NCBI RefSeq assembly: GCF_003996965.1
Contig: NZ_QWDM01000022.1
Span: 20,338-84,337, forward strand
From: Flavobacterium cupreum
GTDB taxonomy: Bacteria; Bacteroidota; Bacteroidia; Flavobacteriales; Flavobacteriaceae
Length of the DNA: 64,000 nucleotides
Direction: 5' to 3'
In this document: positions 8,921-18,434 of the stretch, one piece after another
Position numbering within the stretch: position 1 is the first letter of the stretch
Layout of the letters: every line of letters starts with the position of its first letter
Notes under the pieces: model-generated
Database searches by the model: none
What the model was told of the DNA's origin: nothing
The model's input: the letters and a program-made list of their open reading frames with translations, nothing else
Position numbers and translations under genes: made by a program

Positions 8921-11113
8921 ATGAAAAAAATAGCAATTGTATGTTGTGTTCTTTTGTCCCATTTAATAGTGGCGCAAGTACCAGTATATAAAAATAAAAC
9001 AGCTGCTGTTGAAAAGCGTATAAGTGATTTATTAAACAAAATGACAATTGAAGAAAAAATCCTGCAGTTAAACCAGTATACTTTTGGTGTTAATAGCAAT
9101 CCCAATAATATAGGTCCGGAGGTAAAGGGATTACCGGCTGGAATTGGTTCACTAATTTATTTCAGTGCCGATCCGGTTTTAAGAAACACCATCCAAAAAA
9201 AGGCAATGGAAGAAACCCATTTGGGCATTCCTATTCTTTTCGGTTTCGACGTAATTCATGGGTTTCGTACAGTTTACCCTATCTCTATTGCACAAGCCTG
9301 TTCTTGGAATCCGGAATTAGTAAAACTAAATTGCAGTGAAGCAGCAAGAGAGTCTGTTTTGTCAGGTGTTGATTGGACTTTTTCACCTATGATTGATGTT
9401 TCTCGAGATCCGCGATGGGGACGCGTATCGGAAGGATATGGTGAAGACCCTTATGTAAACGCCGTTTTTGGAGTTGCTTCTGTACAAGGATATCAAGGCA
9501 AGAATTTGTCAGATCCATTCTCTATTGCCGCTTGTTTGAAACACTATGTTGGTTACGGCATGAGTGAGGGCGGGCGTGATTATCGTTTTAGCGATGTTTC
9601 GGCACAGTCATTATGGGAAACTTATTTGCCACCTTATAAAGCGTGTATTGATGCTGGAGCCGCAACTGTGATGAGCGGTTTTAATGATATTAGTGGTGTA
9701 CCGGCAACATCTAATTATTACACATTAACCGAGATCCTAAAAAAACAATGGAAATTTGACGGATTTGTAGTATCGGACTGGAATGCGGTAGAGCAGTTAA
9801 TATACCAGGGTGTTGCAAAAGATAAAAAAGAAGCAGGACAAAAGGCATTTATGGCTGGTGTAGAAATGGATATGAAAGACAATATCTATTTAGAAAATTT
9901 TACGGCATTAATTGCCGAAAAAAAAATACCGATCTCGGCAATCGATGATGCTGTTTCTCGTGTCCTGAGAGTGAAATTTAATTTGGGATTATTTGATAAT
10001 CCGTATACGGAAATTGTTGACGAGCCATCTCGTTACCTGCAGCCAAAAAGCAAACAATTGGCAACTAATTTGGCTGAAGAATCAATGGTTTTGCTGAAAA
10101 ATAAATCCAATACTTTGCCTTTAAGTTCAAAAATAAATAAAATTGCATTGATTGGACCGATGGCCAAAGACAAAGAAAATATTTTGGGTTCGTGGTCATT
10201 TAATGGAAAATCAGAAGATGCGGAAACTCTTTTTGAAGGAATTCAAAAGGAAATTAAAAATGCAGCAATCAATTATGCATTAGGCTGTGATTTTGATGGA
10301 GTTGATGAATCAGGTTTTGTCGAAGCTGTTGCCAAAGCAAACGAATCTGATGTTATAGTACTTTGTTTAGGCGAAAAGAAAACGTGGAGTGGTGAAAATG
10401 CTTCGCGCTCTACTATTGCTTTACCGGAAATTCAGGAAAAATTGGTGTCAGCACTTAAAAAAACAGGCAAACCAATTGTTTTAGTTTTGTCAAATGGCCG
10501 TCCTTTGGAGTTAGTGCGTGTAGAACCTTTAGTGGATGCTATTGTCGAAATTTGGCAGCCGGGAGTTGCAGGCGGGACTCCTTTGGCTGGAATATTGTCA
10601 GGCAGAATAAATCCTTCTGCAAAATTGGCTATTACTTTTCCTTTAACAACTGGTCAAATACCAACCTATTATAGTATGCGTCAAAGTGCCAGACCTTTTG
10701 ACAAACAAGGAGATTATCAAGATATTTCAACCGAACCTTTGTATTGGTTTGGACATGGTTTAAGTTATACTAATTACAAATATAGCCCAGTAAAATTATC
10801 TGCAACAAAAATAAATAAAAATCAAAAAATAACAGTCAATGTTGATATTACCAATACTGGAAAAGTAGATGGAAAAGAAACAGTTTTTTGGTATATATCA
10901 GATCCCGTTGCATCTATTTCTCGTCCCGTTAAAGAGCTGAAGTTTTTTGAGAAGAAAGAAATAAAAGCTGGACAAAAAGTTACTTTTAAATTTGAAATTG
11001 ATCCGAAAAGCGATTTGAATTATTTTGATTCCACAGGAAATAAAATACTCGAGCCAGGCAATTTTTACATTTATGTTGGGAATGAAAAAGTTGAATTTGA
11101 ACTCACTGATTAA
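8921..11113 (+). CDS. GH3 beta-glycosidase (BglX-like)
   Basis: 730 residues; signal peptide to ~20 (IVA/Q), then the GH3 N-terminal TIM barrel with SRDPRWGRVSEGYGEDPY, KHYVGYGMSEGGRDY and VVSDWNAVEQL (nucleophile D286). The alpha/beta-sandwich second domain contains GEKKTWSGENASRSTI (acid/base region), and a C-terminal fibronectin-III-like domain follows FGHGLSYTNYKYS. This is the domain order of periplasmic broad-specificity beta-glucosidases. Whether it takes gluco-, xylo- or other beta-linked terminal sugars is not decidable. A convincing -7 box is not visible in the 81-bp gap upstream, so it may be read through from the transporter. It is followed after 22 bases by an esterase. Confidence 0.93.
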   Translation: MKKIAIVCCVLLSHLIVAQVPVYKNKTAAVEKRISDLLNKMTIEEKILQLNQYTFGVNSNPNNIGPEVKGLPAGIGSLIYFSADPVLRNTIQKKAMEETHLGIPILFGFDVIHGFRTVYPISIAQACSWNPELVKLNCSEAARESVLSGVDWTFSPMIDVSRDPRWGRVSEGYGEDPYVNAVFGVASVQGYQGKNLSDPFSIAACLKHYVGYGMSEGGRDYRFSDVSAQSLWETYLPPYKACIDAGAATVMSGFNDISGVPATSNYYTLTEILKKQWKFDGFVVSDWNAVEQLIYQGVAKDKKEAGQKAFMAGVEMDMKDNIYLENFTALIAEKKIPISAIDDAVSRVLRVKFNLGLFDNPYTEIVDEPSRYLQPKSKQLATNLAEESMVLLKNKSNTLPLSSKINKIALIGPMAKDKENILGSWSFNGKSEDAETLFEGIQKEIKNAAINYALGCDFDGVDESGFVEAVAKANESDVIVLCLGEKKTWSGENASRSTIALPEIQEKLVSALKKTGKPIVLVLSNGRPLELVRVEPLVDAIVEIWQPGVAGGTPLAGILSGRINPSAKLAITFPLTTGQIPTYYSMRQSARPFDKQGDYQDISTEPLYWFGHGLSYTNYKYSPVKLSATKINKNQKITVNVDITNTGKVDGKETVFWYISDPVASISRPVKELKFFEKKEIKAGQKVTFKFEIDPKSDLNYFDSTGNKILEPGNFYIYVGNEKVEFELTD

Positions 11114-11135
11114 AAATTTATTTAATTTAGATATT

Positions 11136-12236
11136 ATGAGATTTAATAATAGATATTTTTTCATTTTTCTCTTTTTTACAGCTGGAATTATACAATCTCA
11201 AAGTAAACAGGAAAAAATTATTGCTGCCAATAATCCCCTAATCGATTACATGGGGCGAGTTTCTTTGCAAAATGATTATGCAGATTTTTACTGGACAGGC
11301 TCCAGTGTTAGCATTACAATTAAAAATACCAAAGTTGTTCAAGCGACAATTGAAAGCGAAAAAGCAGATAACTACTATTATGTTATTGTGGATGGGAAAA
11401 AAGAATATGCAAAAAAGATTAAAATAAATAAAGGAAAGAAAAAATACACTCTTGCGGTCTTTTCAGATAATAAAAAACATCATTTAGAACTGTTTAAAAT
11501 TACAGACACTAATGGATTAACAACTCGATTCTATGGTTTTATAACAGATAAAAATTCGAAAGTTTTAAAAAATAAGAAAAAGAAAAGAAAAATAGAATTT
11601 TTTGGAGATTCTATAACAGCGGGACACGGTGTGGATGTCCCCGTCGATAGTACTGATTCAGGGGCAGCTAAATATTTTAATAATTATAAAACATATGCAG
11701 CTATTACCGCCAGATACTTTAATGCTGAATATCATTGCACAGCTAAAAGTGGTATAGGGGTAATGGCTAGTTGGTTCCCTGAGATTATGCCAGAAATTTA
11801 CAATAGGTTAAATCCAAATGATGCTAAAAGTGTCTGGGAATTTGGTAAATATCAGCCTGATATCGTTGTAGTAAACCTATTTCAAAATGATAGCTGGATT
11901 GTAAATATGCCAAACGAAGCCCAGTTTCAAGCACGGTTTGGGACTGTGAAACCATCGGAAGAACAAGTTATTAATTCGTATATGAATTTTATTAAATCAC
12001 TACGAAACGTATATCCCAATGCCCATATTATTTGTTGTTTAGGAAATATGGATGCTACTAGAAAAACTTCTAAGTGGCCTGATTATGTTGACAAGACAAT
12101 AGCGTCTTTAGGTGACCTTAAAGTGAAGTCCTGTTTTTTTGAATATAAAAACACGCCAGGCCATCCGAAAGAAAAGGAACAACTTGTCATGGCTGAGACT
12201 TTAATAAAGTTCATTGAAAATCAGAAATTATGGTAA
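11136..12236 (+). CDS. SGNH-fold carbohydrate esterase, CE2-like
   Basis: The open frame extends back into the GH3 gene, but the ATG at 11136 is chosen because it opens a normal signal peptide (MRFNNRYFFIFLFFTAGIIQS). The 366-residue product has an N-terminal beta-sandwich (~30-140; TGSSVSITIKNTK) and a C-terminal SGNH hydrolase domain: GDSITAGHG (catalytic Ser), a block with LFQNDSW (Asn), and TPGHPKEKEQ (His). This two-domain order is that of family CE2 acetyl esterases, which remove O-acetyl groups from xylo-, gluco- or manno-oligosaccharides. It lies between two GH3 genes, so it probably deacetylates oligosaccharides before exo-cleavage. CE2 is inferred from architecture. Confidence 0.8.
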   Translation: MRFNNRYFFIFLFFTAGIIQSQSKQEKIIAANNPLIDYMGRVSLQNDYADFYWTGSSVSITIKNTKVVQATIESEKADNYYYVIVDGKKEYAKKIKINKGKKKYTLAVFSDNKKHHLELFKITDTNGLTTRFYGFITDKNSKVLKNKKKKRKIEFFGDSITAGHGVDVPVDSTDSGAAKYFNNYKTYAAITARYFNAEYHCTAKSGIGVMASWFPEIMPEIYNRLNPNDAKSVWEFGKYQPDIVVVNLFQNDSWIVNMPNEAQFQARFGTVKPSEEQVINSYMNFIKSLRNVYPNAHIICCLGNMDATRKTSKWPDYVDKTIASLGDLKVKSCFFEYKNTPGHPKEKEQLVMAETLIKFIENQKLW

Positions 12237-12283
12237 TGCAGCTTGCAAATTAGATCAACTATTACTATTTAAATTTAACTACT

Positions 12284-14908
12284 ATGTATACAATATTTAA
12301 TACAAATACAAATTCTAATTGTAAGTATAGATTCATCTTACTAGCGCTTTTTTGTATATTTCAAACTGCGGGTCAGTCAATTTATCAAAATCCAAAAAAC
12401 ACAATTGAAGAGCGTGTAAACGATCTGCTCTCCAAAATGACTCTGGAAGAAAAACTGAGTCAGATGGTAAACAATTCACCCGCTGTTGAACGATTAAATA
12501 TCCCGGCATATAACTGGTGGAATGAAACTCTTCACGGCGTCGCCCGAAGTCCCTATAATGTGACTTCATACCCGCAGGCAATTGCTATGGCTGCTTCCTG
12601 GAATCCAGCGTCTCTTAAGACCATGGCTGAGTACTGCGCAGTGGAAGGACGCGCGATTTACAATGATTCCAAAAAGAAAGGAAAAACCGGAATTTATCTC
12701 GGACTTACATATTGGTCACCCAATATAAATATATTCAGAGATCCACGCTGGGGACGGGGTCAGGAAACATACGGAGAAGATCCTTATCTGACTGGTAATC
12801 TGGGAAGTGCATTTGTTAAGGGACTTCAGGGAAATGATCCTGTTTACCTCAATGCATCAGCCTGCGCCAAACATTTTGCCGTGCACAGCGGACCGGAGTG
12901 GAGTAGAAGCACCTACAATGCGGAGGTTTCCAAACATGATTTGTGGGATACCTATCTTCCTGCCTTCCGTGATTTGATTGTGGATGCGAAGGTTAGCGGT
13001 GTAATGTGCGCATACAACCAGTTTGAAGGTAAGCCATGCTGTGGAAATGATATTCTTATGCAGGATATTCTTCGAAAGCAATGGAATTTCACAGGATATG
13101 TTACTTCTGACTGCGGCGGAATCGGGATGTTTTGGAAAACGCACAAAACACATACAGATAAAGAAACAGCTGCTTCAGATGCGGTATTAAATGGAACTGA
13201 CTGCGAGTGCTCCTCCGATCCTACCTATAAAGCATTAAAAAGCGCAATTGATAAAGGACTGTTGACTCAGGAAAGCATTGATAATTCAGTTCGAAGACTC
13301 CTGACAATCCGTTTTCGTCTTGGAATGTTTGATCCTGATGAAATCGTGCCACTGGGAAAGATAGATATTTCTGCTCTTGAAAGTCCTGCGCATAAAGCCC
13401 ACGCTTTAAAAATGGCTCAGGAATCTTTAGTATTGCTTAAGAATGAAAATAATCTTCTACCACTTAGCAAAAAGATAAAAAAGATTGCACTGGTTGGGCC
13501 AAATGCAGATGAGAAGTCAGTTATGCTGGCTAACTATTACGGGTATCCTTCTCATGTAAGCACCATTTTGGAAGGAATCCAAAGCAAAGTAGGTGACAGA
13601 TTGATTTTTGAACAGGGACTTACCTTAGTAGATAATAAAGTATTTAAGTCCAGTTATAACCCAAAAGAATTTTGCTCAGGGAAACAGGACGGGTTTGATG
13701 CTTCTTACTTTCAAAACACAAAATTCCAGGGTGATCCACAGGTCAAAAGACTTGATAAGAAAGTAGATTTTAAATGGGGAGACGGACACACGATTGATAA
13801 TAAAATTATTATTAGAGAAATGTCTGTGCGCTGGAGTACAGATTATACTCCTTTAAAGTCGCAGCAAGTAACATTTAGTCTTATGGGTGATGACCATGCG
13901 ATGTTATACATTGATGATAATAAGGTAATAGATACAGATTTAAAGAATTCTTATTATACACTTAAGGCTGAAAAAGGAAAAAAATATAAGATTGTTATAG
14001 AGTATGTACAGTTCAATGACAATGCCGAGGTAAAATTTGACATTGGCATAATTGAAACTCTTTCACCTGAGGAACTTGCATCAAGGGTAAAGGATGCTGA
14101 TGTTATTGTTTTTGCCGGAGGAATATCTGCCCAACTCGAAGGAGAATCCATGCCAGTTTCTGTTGACGGTTTTAAAGGTGGAGATAGAACCCATATCAAT
14201 CTTCCAGTGTTACAAACGAAAACCATGCAGGCTTTGAAAGCTACGGGAAAACCAATAGTTTTTATAAATATGTCAGGAAGTGCGATGGGATTTCAATGGG
14301 AAGCTGCTAATCTTCCTGTTATTCTCCAGGGATGGTATGCAGGTCAGGCCGGAGGACAGGCCATTGCCGATGTTTTGTTTGGAGATTATAATCCTGCCGG
14401 GCGTCTTCCTGTGACTTTTTATAAAAATGTCAATGATCTTCCTGATTTTGAAAATTATAGTATGGAGAACCGTACGTACCGCTATTACAAAGGGGAACCT
14501 TTATATTCATTTGGGTACGGCCTGAGTTATACTCATTTTGTGTATTCAGATTTGAAAACTCCTGTAAGTGTCAGAAAAGGTGAAAACCTTGCGATAAGTG
14601 TACAGGTCAAAAATGATGGAGAAATGGATGGCGATGAAGTTGTTGAGCTCTATGTATCGCATAAAGATGCAGGTTTAAAAGTTCCGATACGTTCGTTGAA
14701 AGGTTTTGAGAGAATTCATTTAAAAAGAGGGGAGAGTAAGATCATAAATTTTAATTTAAATCCAGGTGATCTTTCCATAATTAATGATGAGGGCAACACC
14801 TTGCAGCCGCTGGGCAGCGTTGAAATTTCAATAGGCGGATCCCAGCCTTCTGTGGCCGCCATTAAAAGCGGCGCCGCTATGTCAAAATTAGTAGCTGTAA
14901 CACAATAG
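12284..14908 (+). CDS. GH3 beta-xylosidase/beta-glucosidase with PA14 insert
   Basis: 874 residues. Signal-like N-terminus to ~30 (FCIFQTAGQ), then PAYNWWNETLHGVAR, RDPRWGRGQETYGEDPYL, CAKHFAVHSGPEWSR and YVTSDCGGIGMFW (nucleophile D276). A PA14 carbohydrate-binding domain is inserted at about 465-600 (MSVRWSTDY, FSLMGDDHAMLYIDD), and the C-terminus is FnIII-like after FGYGLSYTHFVYSD. The WNE-LHGVAR group of GH3 is rich in beta-xylosidases and also has beta-glucosidases. The base composition looks visibly more GC-rich than that of the flanking genes (codons such as CTG, GCG, CTC), which may indicate separate acquisition. It is the last gene before the long leader of susC. Confidence 0.9.
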   Translation: MYTIFNTNTNSNCKYRFILLALFCIFQTAGQSIYQNPKNTIEERVNDLLSKMTLEEKLSQMVNNSPAVERLNIPAYNWWNETLHGVARSPYNVTSYPQAIAMAASWNPASLKTMAEYCAVEGRAIYNDSKKKGKTGIYLGLTYWSPNINIFRDPRWGRGQETYGEDPYLTGNLGSAFVKGLQGNDPVYLNASACAKHFAVHSGPEWSRSTYNAEVSKHDLWDTYLPAFRDLIVDAKVSGVMCAYNQFEGKPCCGNDILMQDILRKQWNFTGYVTSDCGGIGMFWKTHKTHTDKETAASDAVLNGTDCECSSDPTYKALKSAIDKGLLTQESIDNSVRRLLTIRFRLGMFDPDEIVPLGKIDISALESPAHKAHALKMAQESLVLLKNENNLLPLSKKIKKIALVGPNADEKSVMLANYYGYPSHVSTILEGIQSKVGDRLIFEQGLTLVDNKVFKSSYNPKEFCSGKQDGFDASYFQNTKFQGDPQVKRLDKKVDFKWGDGHTIDNKIIIREMSVRWSTDYTPLKSQQVTFSLMGDDHAMLYIDDNKVIDTDLKNSYYTLKAEKGKKYKIVIEYVQFNDNAEVKFDIGIIETLSPEELASRVKDADVIVFAGGISAQLEGESMPVSVDGFKGGDRTHINLPVLQTKTMQALKATGKPIVFINMSGSAMGFQWEAANLPVILQGWYAGQAGGQAIADVLFGDYNPAGRLPVTFYKNVNDLPDFENYSMENRTYRYYKGEPLYSFGYGLSYTHFVYSDLKTPVSVRKGENLAISVQVKNDGEMDGDEVVELYVSHKDAGLKVPIRSLKGFERIHLKRGESKIINFNLNPGDLSIINDEGNTLQPLGSVEISIGGSQPSVAAIKSGAAMSKLVAVTQ

Positions 14909-15192
14909 TAAAGAAAGAATAAATAAAAATGTGTTAGTGTAGGCTTATAAAACACCATAAGCGCTCAAAATCTTTAGAAATGTTATTTTGCAATCAACAA
15001 TTATATTGAGTTTTTCTTACTAAATAACAGTTTAATCAATAATAATTTAAGATTATTCTATTAACACTGTTGAAAATACTATAAAGAAACAATTTTTTTT
15101 GTTTGATATTTTGATAAATTATCTTTACTATCGTTTAAAAATTAAATTAAATGTTTTTTTATTCTTTTTATTTTAGATTAATGCAAAATTAA
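14909..15192. other. Intergenic, AT-rich; no gene seen
   Basis: The 442-bp gap between the GH3-PA14 gene and susC starts with about 280 bp of very AT-rich sequence without a coding frame or strong hairpin. A weak stem GCTTAT/ATAAGC occurs near 14943-14961. The regulated part of the gap, from 15193 on, is described separately. Confidence 0.6.
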
Positions 15193-15223
15193 TTAGGAAA
15201 CATAGAATTTAAACATATATTTG
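15193..15223 (+). promoter_or_regulatory. Probable susC promoter (Bacteroidota -33/-7)
   Basis: TATATTTG at 15216-15223 fits the -7 consensus TAnnTTTG. TTAG at 15193-15196 lies 19 bases upstream, where the -33 TTTG is expected (3 of 4 match). Transcription would begin near 15230, giving a leader of about 120 nt that contains both dyads listed next. Confidence 0.6.
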
Positions 15224-15234
15224 TATTTTAAATA

Positions 15235-15248
15235 TGTGCTGGGGCACA
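15235..15248. promoter_or_regulatory. Dyad 1, TGTGC-N4-GCACA, candidate operator in the susC leader
   Basis: The sequence TGTGCTGGGGCACA is a 5+5 bp inverted repeat with a 4-base spacer, starting just downstream of the predicted start of susC transcription. The same half-sites recur at 15292. A repressor bound here would block transcription early. A LacI-family protein is encoded at 32878, but no sequence evidence ties it to this site. Confidence 0.5.
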
Positions 15249-15290
15249 GACAATTCAGGGCTTGTATTTAGTCTTTTTTTAAATCGGAAA

Positions 15291-15306
15291 CTGTGCTCGT
15301 GCACAG
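15291..15306. promoter_or_regulatory. Dyad 2, CTGTGC-N4-GCACAG, candidate operator in the susC leader
   Basis: A perfect 6+6 bp inverted repeat, CTGTGCTCGTGCACAG, with the same TGTGC/GCACA half-sites and 4-base spacer as dyad 1. The centres are 57 bp apart. It ends 44 bases before the susC start codon. Two matched operators flanking the leader would allow looping or cooperative repression. As RNA it would form only a short hairpin and has no T-run, so it is not a terminator. Confidence 0.5.
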
Positions 15307-15350
15307 ATAGGAAAAAACAACTAACTAACTTATAATTTAACCAACTTATT

Positions 15351-18300
15351 ATGAAAATGAGAAACCAATTTAATGTATTTATTTCGTTTGTTTTGTTCTT
15401 GGTGGTCCATTCTATGAATGCCCAGGAAAAAACTGTAAACGGAGTTATTGCTGACGCGCAAGGCCAGCCCGTTCCGGGTGTTAATATTCTAGAGAAAGGC
15501 ACAACAAATAGTGGCTCAACAGATTTTGACGGCAAGTTTACAATGAAGGTACAGGATTCAAAATCAATATTGATATTTAGTTTTGTGGGTTTTAAAACTA
15601 AAGAAGTTCCTGCAGGTCAGGGAGCCTCTTTAAAGATAGTTCTTGTTGAAGCCGGGACAGCTTTGGATGAGGTAGTAGTGGTAGGGTATGGTACTCAAAA
15701 GAAAAAGGATTTAACAGGAGCCGTTGGATCTGCAAATTTAAAGCAATTTGAAGATTCGCCTAATACCAGTATTCTTCAGTCTCTTCAAGGTTCACTTCCG
15801 GGAGTTACTATAGGTCAGACAGCCACGGCGGGTACTGACCAAACCATTGTAGTGCGTGGAAGAAATACTCTTGGAGGAAATACGGGTGTTTTAATCATAT
15901 TGGATGGTGCAGTATACCGCGGGGCCTTTACTGATTTAAATCCGGCAGATATTCAATCTGTAGATGTCTTGAAGGATCCTAGCAGCAAGGCAATATATGG
16001 CGCTCAGGCTGCAAATGGTATCATTATGGTGACTTCAAAAAAGGGTAAAAAGAGCCAGAAAACAGAAGTGAATTATTCAACTTTTTACTCTATCCAATCG
16101 CCTATCATAAACAGAAGGACCTTAAATAGAGAAGAGTTTATAGAGTCTTCCAGAGTAAATCAATATACTAAAGGATTTCTTGCACCTGATTATGTTACTC
16201 CAAATCCAAATTACAATTATTTAACTGATAGTGGGATAGCGGCCAACCTTGATATTCAAAATTCCATTAATAATGGAACTGATTTCAATTGGTTTGAGGC
16301 AGGACAAAATAACAGTCCATATATAGTAGATCATCAGTTAAGTGTCCGAGGAGGAAGTGAAAAAACAACATTCTTTTTATCTGCAGGGTATACCGATCAG
16401 CTTGGATGGATTGTAAATGATAATTATAAACGTAATTCAGTACGTGTAAATATTGATACTCAGGTAAATGACTGGCTAAAAGTGGGTGTTAATACTTTTG
16501 GAGCTTTTTCTGACCGTTCGGGAGTTTCACCCAACCTTCAGCAATTTGTTTTAATGAGCCCGTTAAATACCCCGTTCAATACGGACGGAACCTTAAGACA
16601 AAACCCTGCAGGGAATAACCTGGAAAACCCCTTTTTATCAGTTCTGTCCGATGATTTGGACAAGCAAAGTAATATAGGCGCTCAGGCATATGCTTCTATT
16701 GATGTTCCTGGAATTAAAGGATTAAACTACAGAATTAATTATAATAACAACTACCGATGGAATCAAAGGTTTAATTCAAATCCAAATGGTGCCAACAAAC
16801 AAGGGACAGCTTATAAGAATAATGCAAGCACCTATGATACCGCGTTGGATAATATCTTAAGTTATAATACTCACTTAGATGAAAGGCATCTGCATGGATT
16901 AAATGCTACGTTAGTGTATGGATGGAACAGAATTGAGAATGAATTTACCAATGCTTCGGCAAGTCAATTTTCAAATCAGACTTTAGGATATAATAACTTA
17001 GGGGTTGGACTTATTCCAAAAGTTGGATCAGGAGGCTATGAAGAATCTTTCCTTTCAACAACAGCCAGAATAATTTATGATTATGACGGGAAATATTTAT
17101 TTAATGCAAGTATTCGCAGGGACGGGCATTCCGCTTTTGCTGAAGGTAATAAAATAGGCTATTTTCCTGCTGTTTCTGCGGGTTGGGTCTTGTCAAAAGA
17201 AGGTTTTCTATCTAAATATTCACAAATTAACCTGCTTAAATTGAGAGCCAGTTACGGCTTAAACGGTAACACTTCACCGCGTTATTCGTCACAGAGTACT
17301 TATTCCTCAAGCACCGATAGTCAATATGTTTTTGGAGATAATGCACAGACAGTGAATAGTTTTACCTTAAATGGACTAATTAGTCCGGATTTAACTTGGG
17401 AAAAAACAGAAGGTTATAATGTTGGATTGGATTTTGCTTTTTTAAATAATCGTATTTCCGGTAGTGCAGATTATTACCTGTCAACTACAAGGGATATGCT
17501 ATTCGACAGAGCTTTAAGTGCAACTGCGGGTGTTAATTCAGTTAGGGTTAATATTGGGGAGCTGCAAAATACCGGATTTGAATTTAATTTAAGTTTTAAC
17601 CCAGTTAGAAGCAAGGACTGGAATTGGGATCTGGGATTAAACTTCTCTCATAATGATAATAAAATTACAGGTTTGACAGGAGAAGATTTAGACAATAATG
17701 GAAAAGAAGATGACTTGGTTCAGAATAATTATTTTATTGGAAAATCAATAGGGGTGGTGTATACGTATGTACAGGACGGGATTTATCAGCTTGGAGATGC
17801 AATACCGGCAGGTTCAGAACCGGGCTCATACAAATTTAAAGACCTTGATGGTAACGGTGTCATAGATGTTAAGGACAGGACTTTTATAGGAAAAGCAGAA
17901 GCTGACTATCAATTTGGTATAAGCAATAATCTTACATACAAAAACTTCTCTTTAAAATTCTTTATCAGTTCCATTCAAGGTGGTATTGCAGCTAATGATC
18001 CATGGTCAAATGGTGGTGGTTATTATGGTTTAACCACTTATGTTGCCAATAATCATTTTAGTGATATTGATGCATGGGCTCCCAATAATCCAAATGCAGA
18101 ATACAGCAGAGCCAACTCAATTTCTCCAATAACGGACTTTTCTCCTTATAAAGACAGAAGTTTTGTCAGGCTGCAGGATATATCATTTGCTTATACAATG
18201 GACAAAGAACTTGTAAAAAAAGCAGGGCTTTCTAATGTGAAAATTTATGTAAGCGGGAAAAATCTTGCCACTTGGACCAAGTGGAAAGGGTGGGATCCAG

Positions 18301-18413
18301 AAACAGTTTCAGGATTAGGTATTTCTCCAAAAGTTCCGGGCACTCAAAATGATGTTTATCCTGCTTTACCGGTTATGAAGAGTGTTAATTTGGGACTTGA
18401 CCTAACTTTTTAA
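15351..18413 (+). CDS. SusC/RagA-type TonB-dependent glycan importer
   Basis: 1020 residues. Signal peptide ending at MNAQ, then an N-terminal carboxypeptidase-like beta-sandwich (TVNGVIADAQGQPVPGVNILEKGT, given here by its ends around residues 27-50), a SusC signature near residue 104 (LDEVVVVGYGTQKKKDLTGA), a plug domain (VVRGRNTLGG, VDVLKDPSSKAIYGAQAANG) and a 22-strand barrel ending in SVNLGLDLTF. It imports oligosaccharides across the outer membrane with energy from TonB-ExbBD and pairs with the SusD lipoprotein 21 bases downstream. It is the only SusC in the window. Either ATG of the MKMRN start could be used; the first is taken. Two dyads in the leader suggest local repression. Confidence 0.96.
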   Translation: MKMRNQFNVFISFVLFLVVHSMNAQEKTVNGVIADAQGQPVPGVNILEKGTTNSGSTDFDGKFTMKVQDSKSILIFSFVGFKTKEVPAGQGASLKIVLVEAGTALDEVVVVGYGTQKKKDLTGAVGSANLKQFEDSPNTSILQSLQGSLPGVTIGQTATAGTDQTIVVRGRNTLGGNTGVLIILDGAVYRGAFTDLNPADIQSVDVLKDPSSKAIYGAQAANGIIMVTSKKGKKSQKTEVNYSTFYSIQSPIINRRTLNREEFIESSRVNQYTKGFLAPDYVTPNPNYNYLTDSGIAANLDIQNSINNGTDFNWFEAGQNNSPYIVDHQLSVRGGSEKTTFFLSAGYTDQLGWIVNDNYKRNSVRVNIDTQVNDWLKVGVNTFGAFSDRSGVSPNLQQFVLMSPLNTPFNTDGTLRQNPAGNNLENPFLSVLSDDLDKQSNIGAQAYASIDVPGIKGLNYRINYNNNYRWNQRFNSNPNGANKQGTAYKNNASTYDTALDNILSYNTHLDERHLHGLNATLVYGWNRIENEFTNASASQFSNQTLGYNNLGVGLIPKVGSGGYEESFLSTTARIIYDYDGKYLFNASIRRDGHSAFAEGNKIGYFPAVSAGWVLSKEGFLSKYSQINLLKLRASYGLNGNTSPRYSSQSTYSSSTDSQYVFGDNAQTVNSFTLNGLISPDLTWEKTEGYNVGLDFAFLNNRISGSADYYLSTTRDMLFDRALSATAGVNSVRVNIGELQNTGFEFNLSFNPVRSKDWNWDLGLNFSHNDNKITGLTGEDLDNNGKEDDLVQNNYFIGKSIGVVYTYVQDGIYQLGDAIPAGSEPGSYKFKDLDGNGVIDVKDRTFIGKAEADYQFGISNNLTYKNFSLKFFISSIQGGIAANDPWSNGGGYYGLTTYVANNHFSDIDAWAPNNPNAEYSRANSISPITDFSPYKDRSFVRLQDISFAYTMDKELVKKAGLSNVKIYVSGKNLATWTKWKGWDPETVSGLGISPKVPGTQNDVYPALPVMKSVNLGLDLTF

Positions 18414-18434
18414 TAATTTAAAAATATATTCATT

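Noticed and set aside
11025..11135. Upstream start at 11025 for the CE2-like esterase
   Set aside because: It would overlap the GH3 coding sequence by about 90 bases and bury the signal peptide; the ATG at 11136 is preferred.
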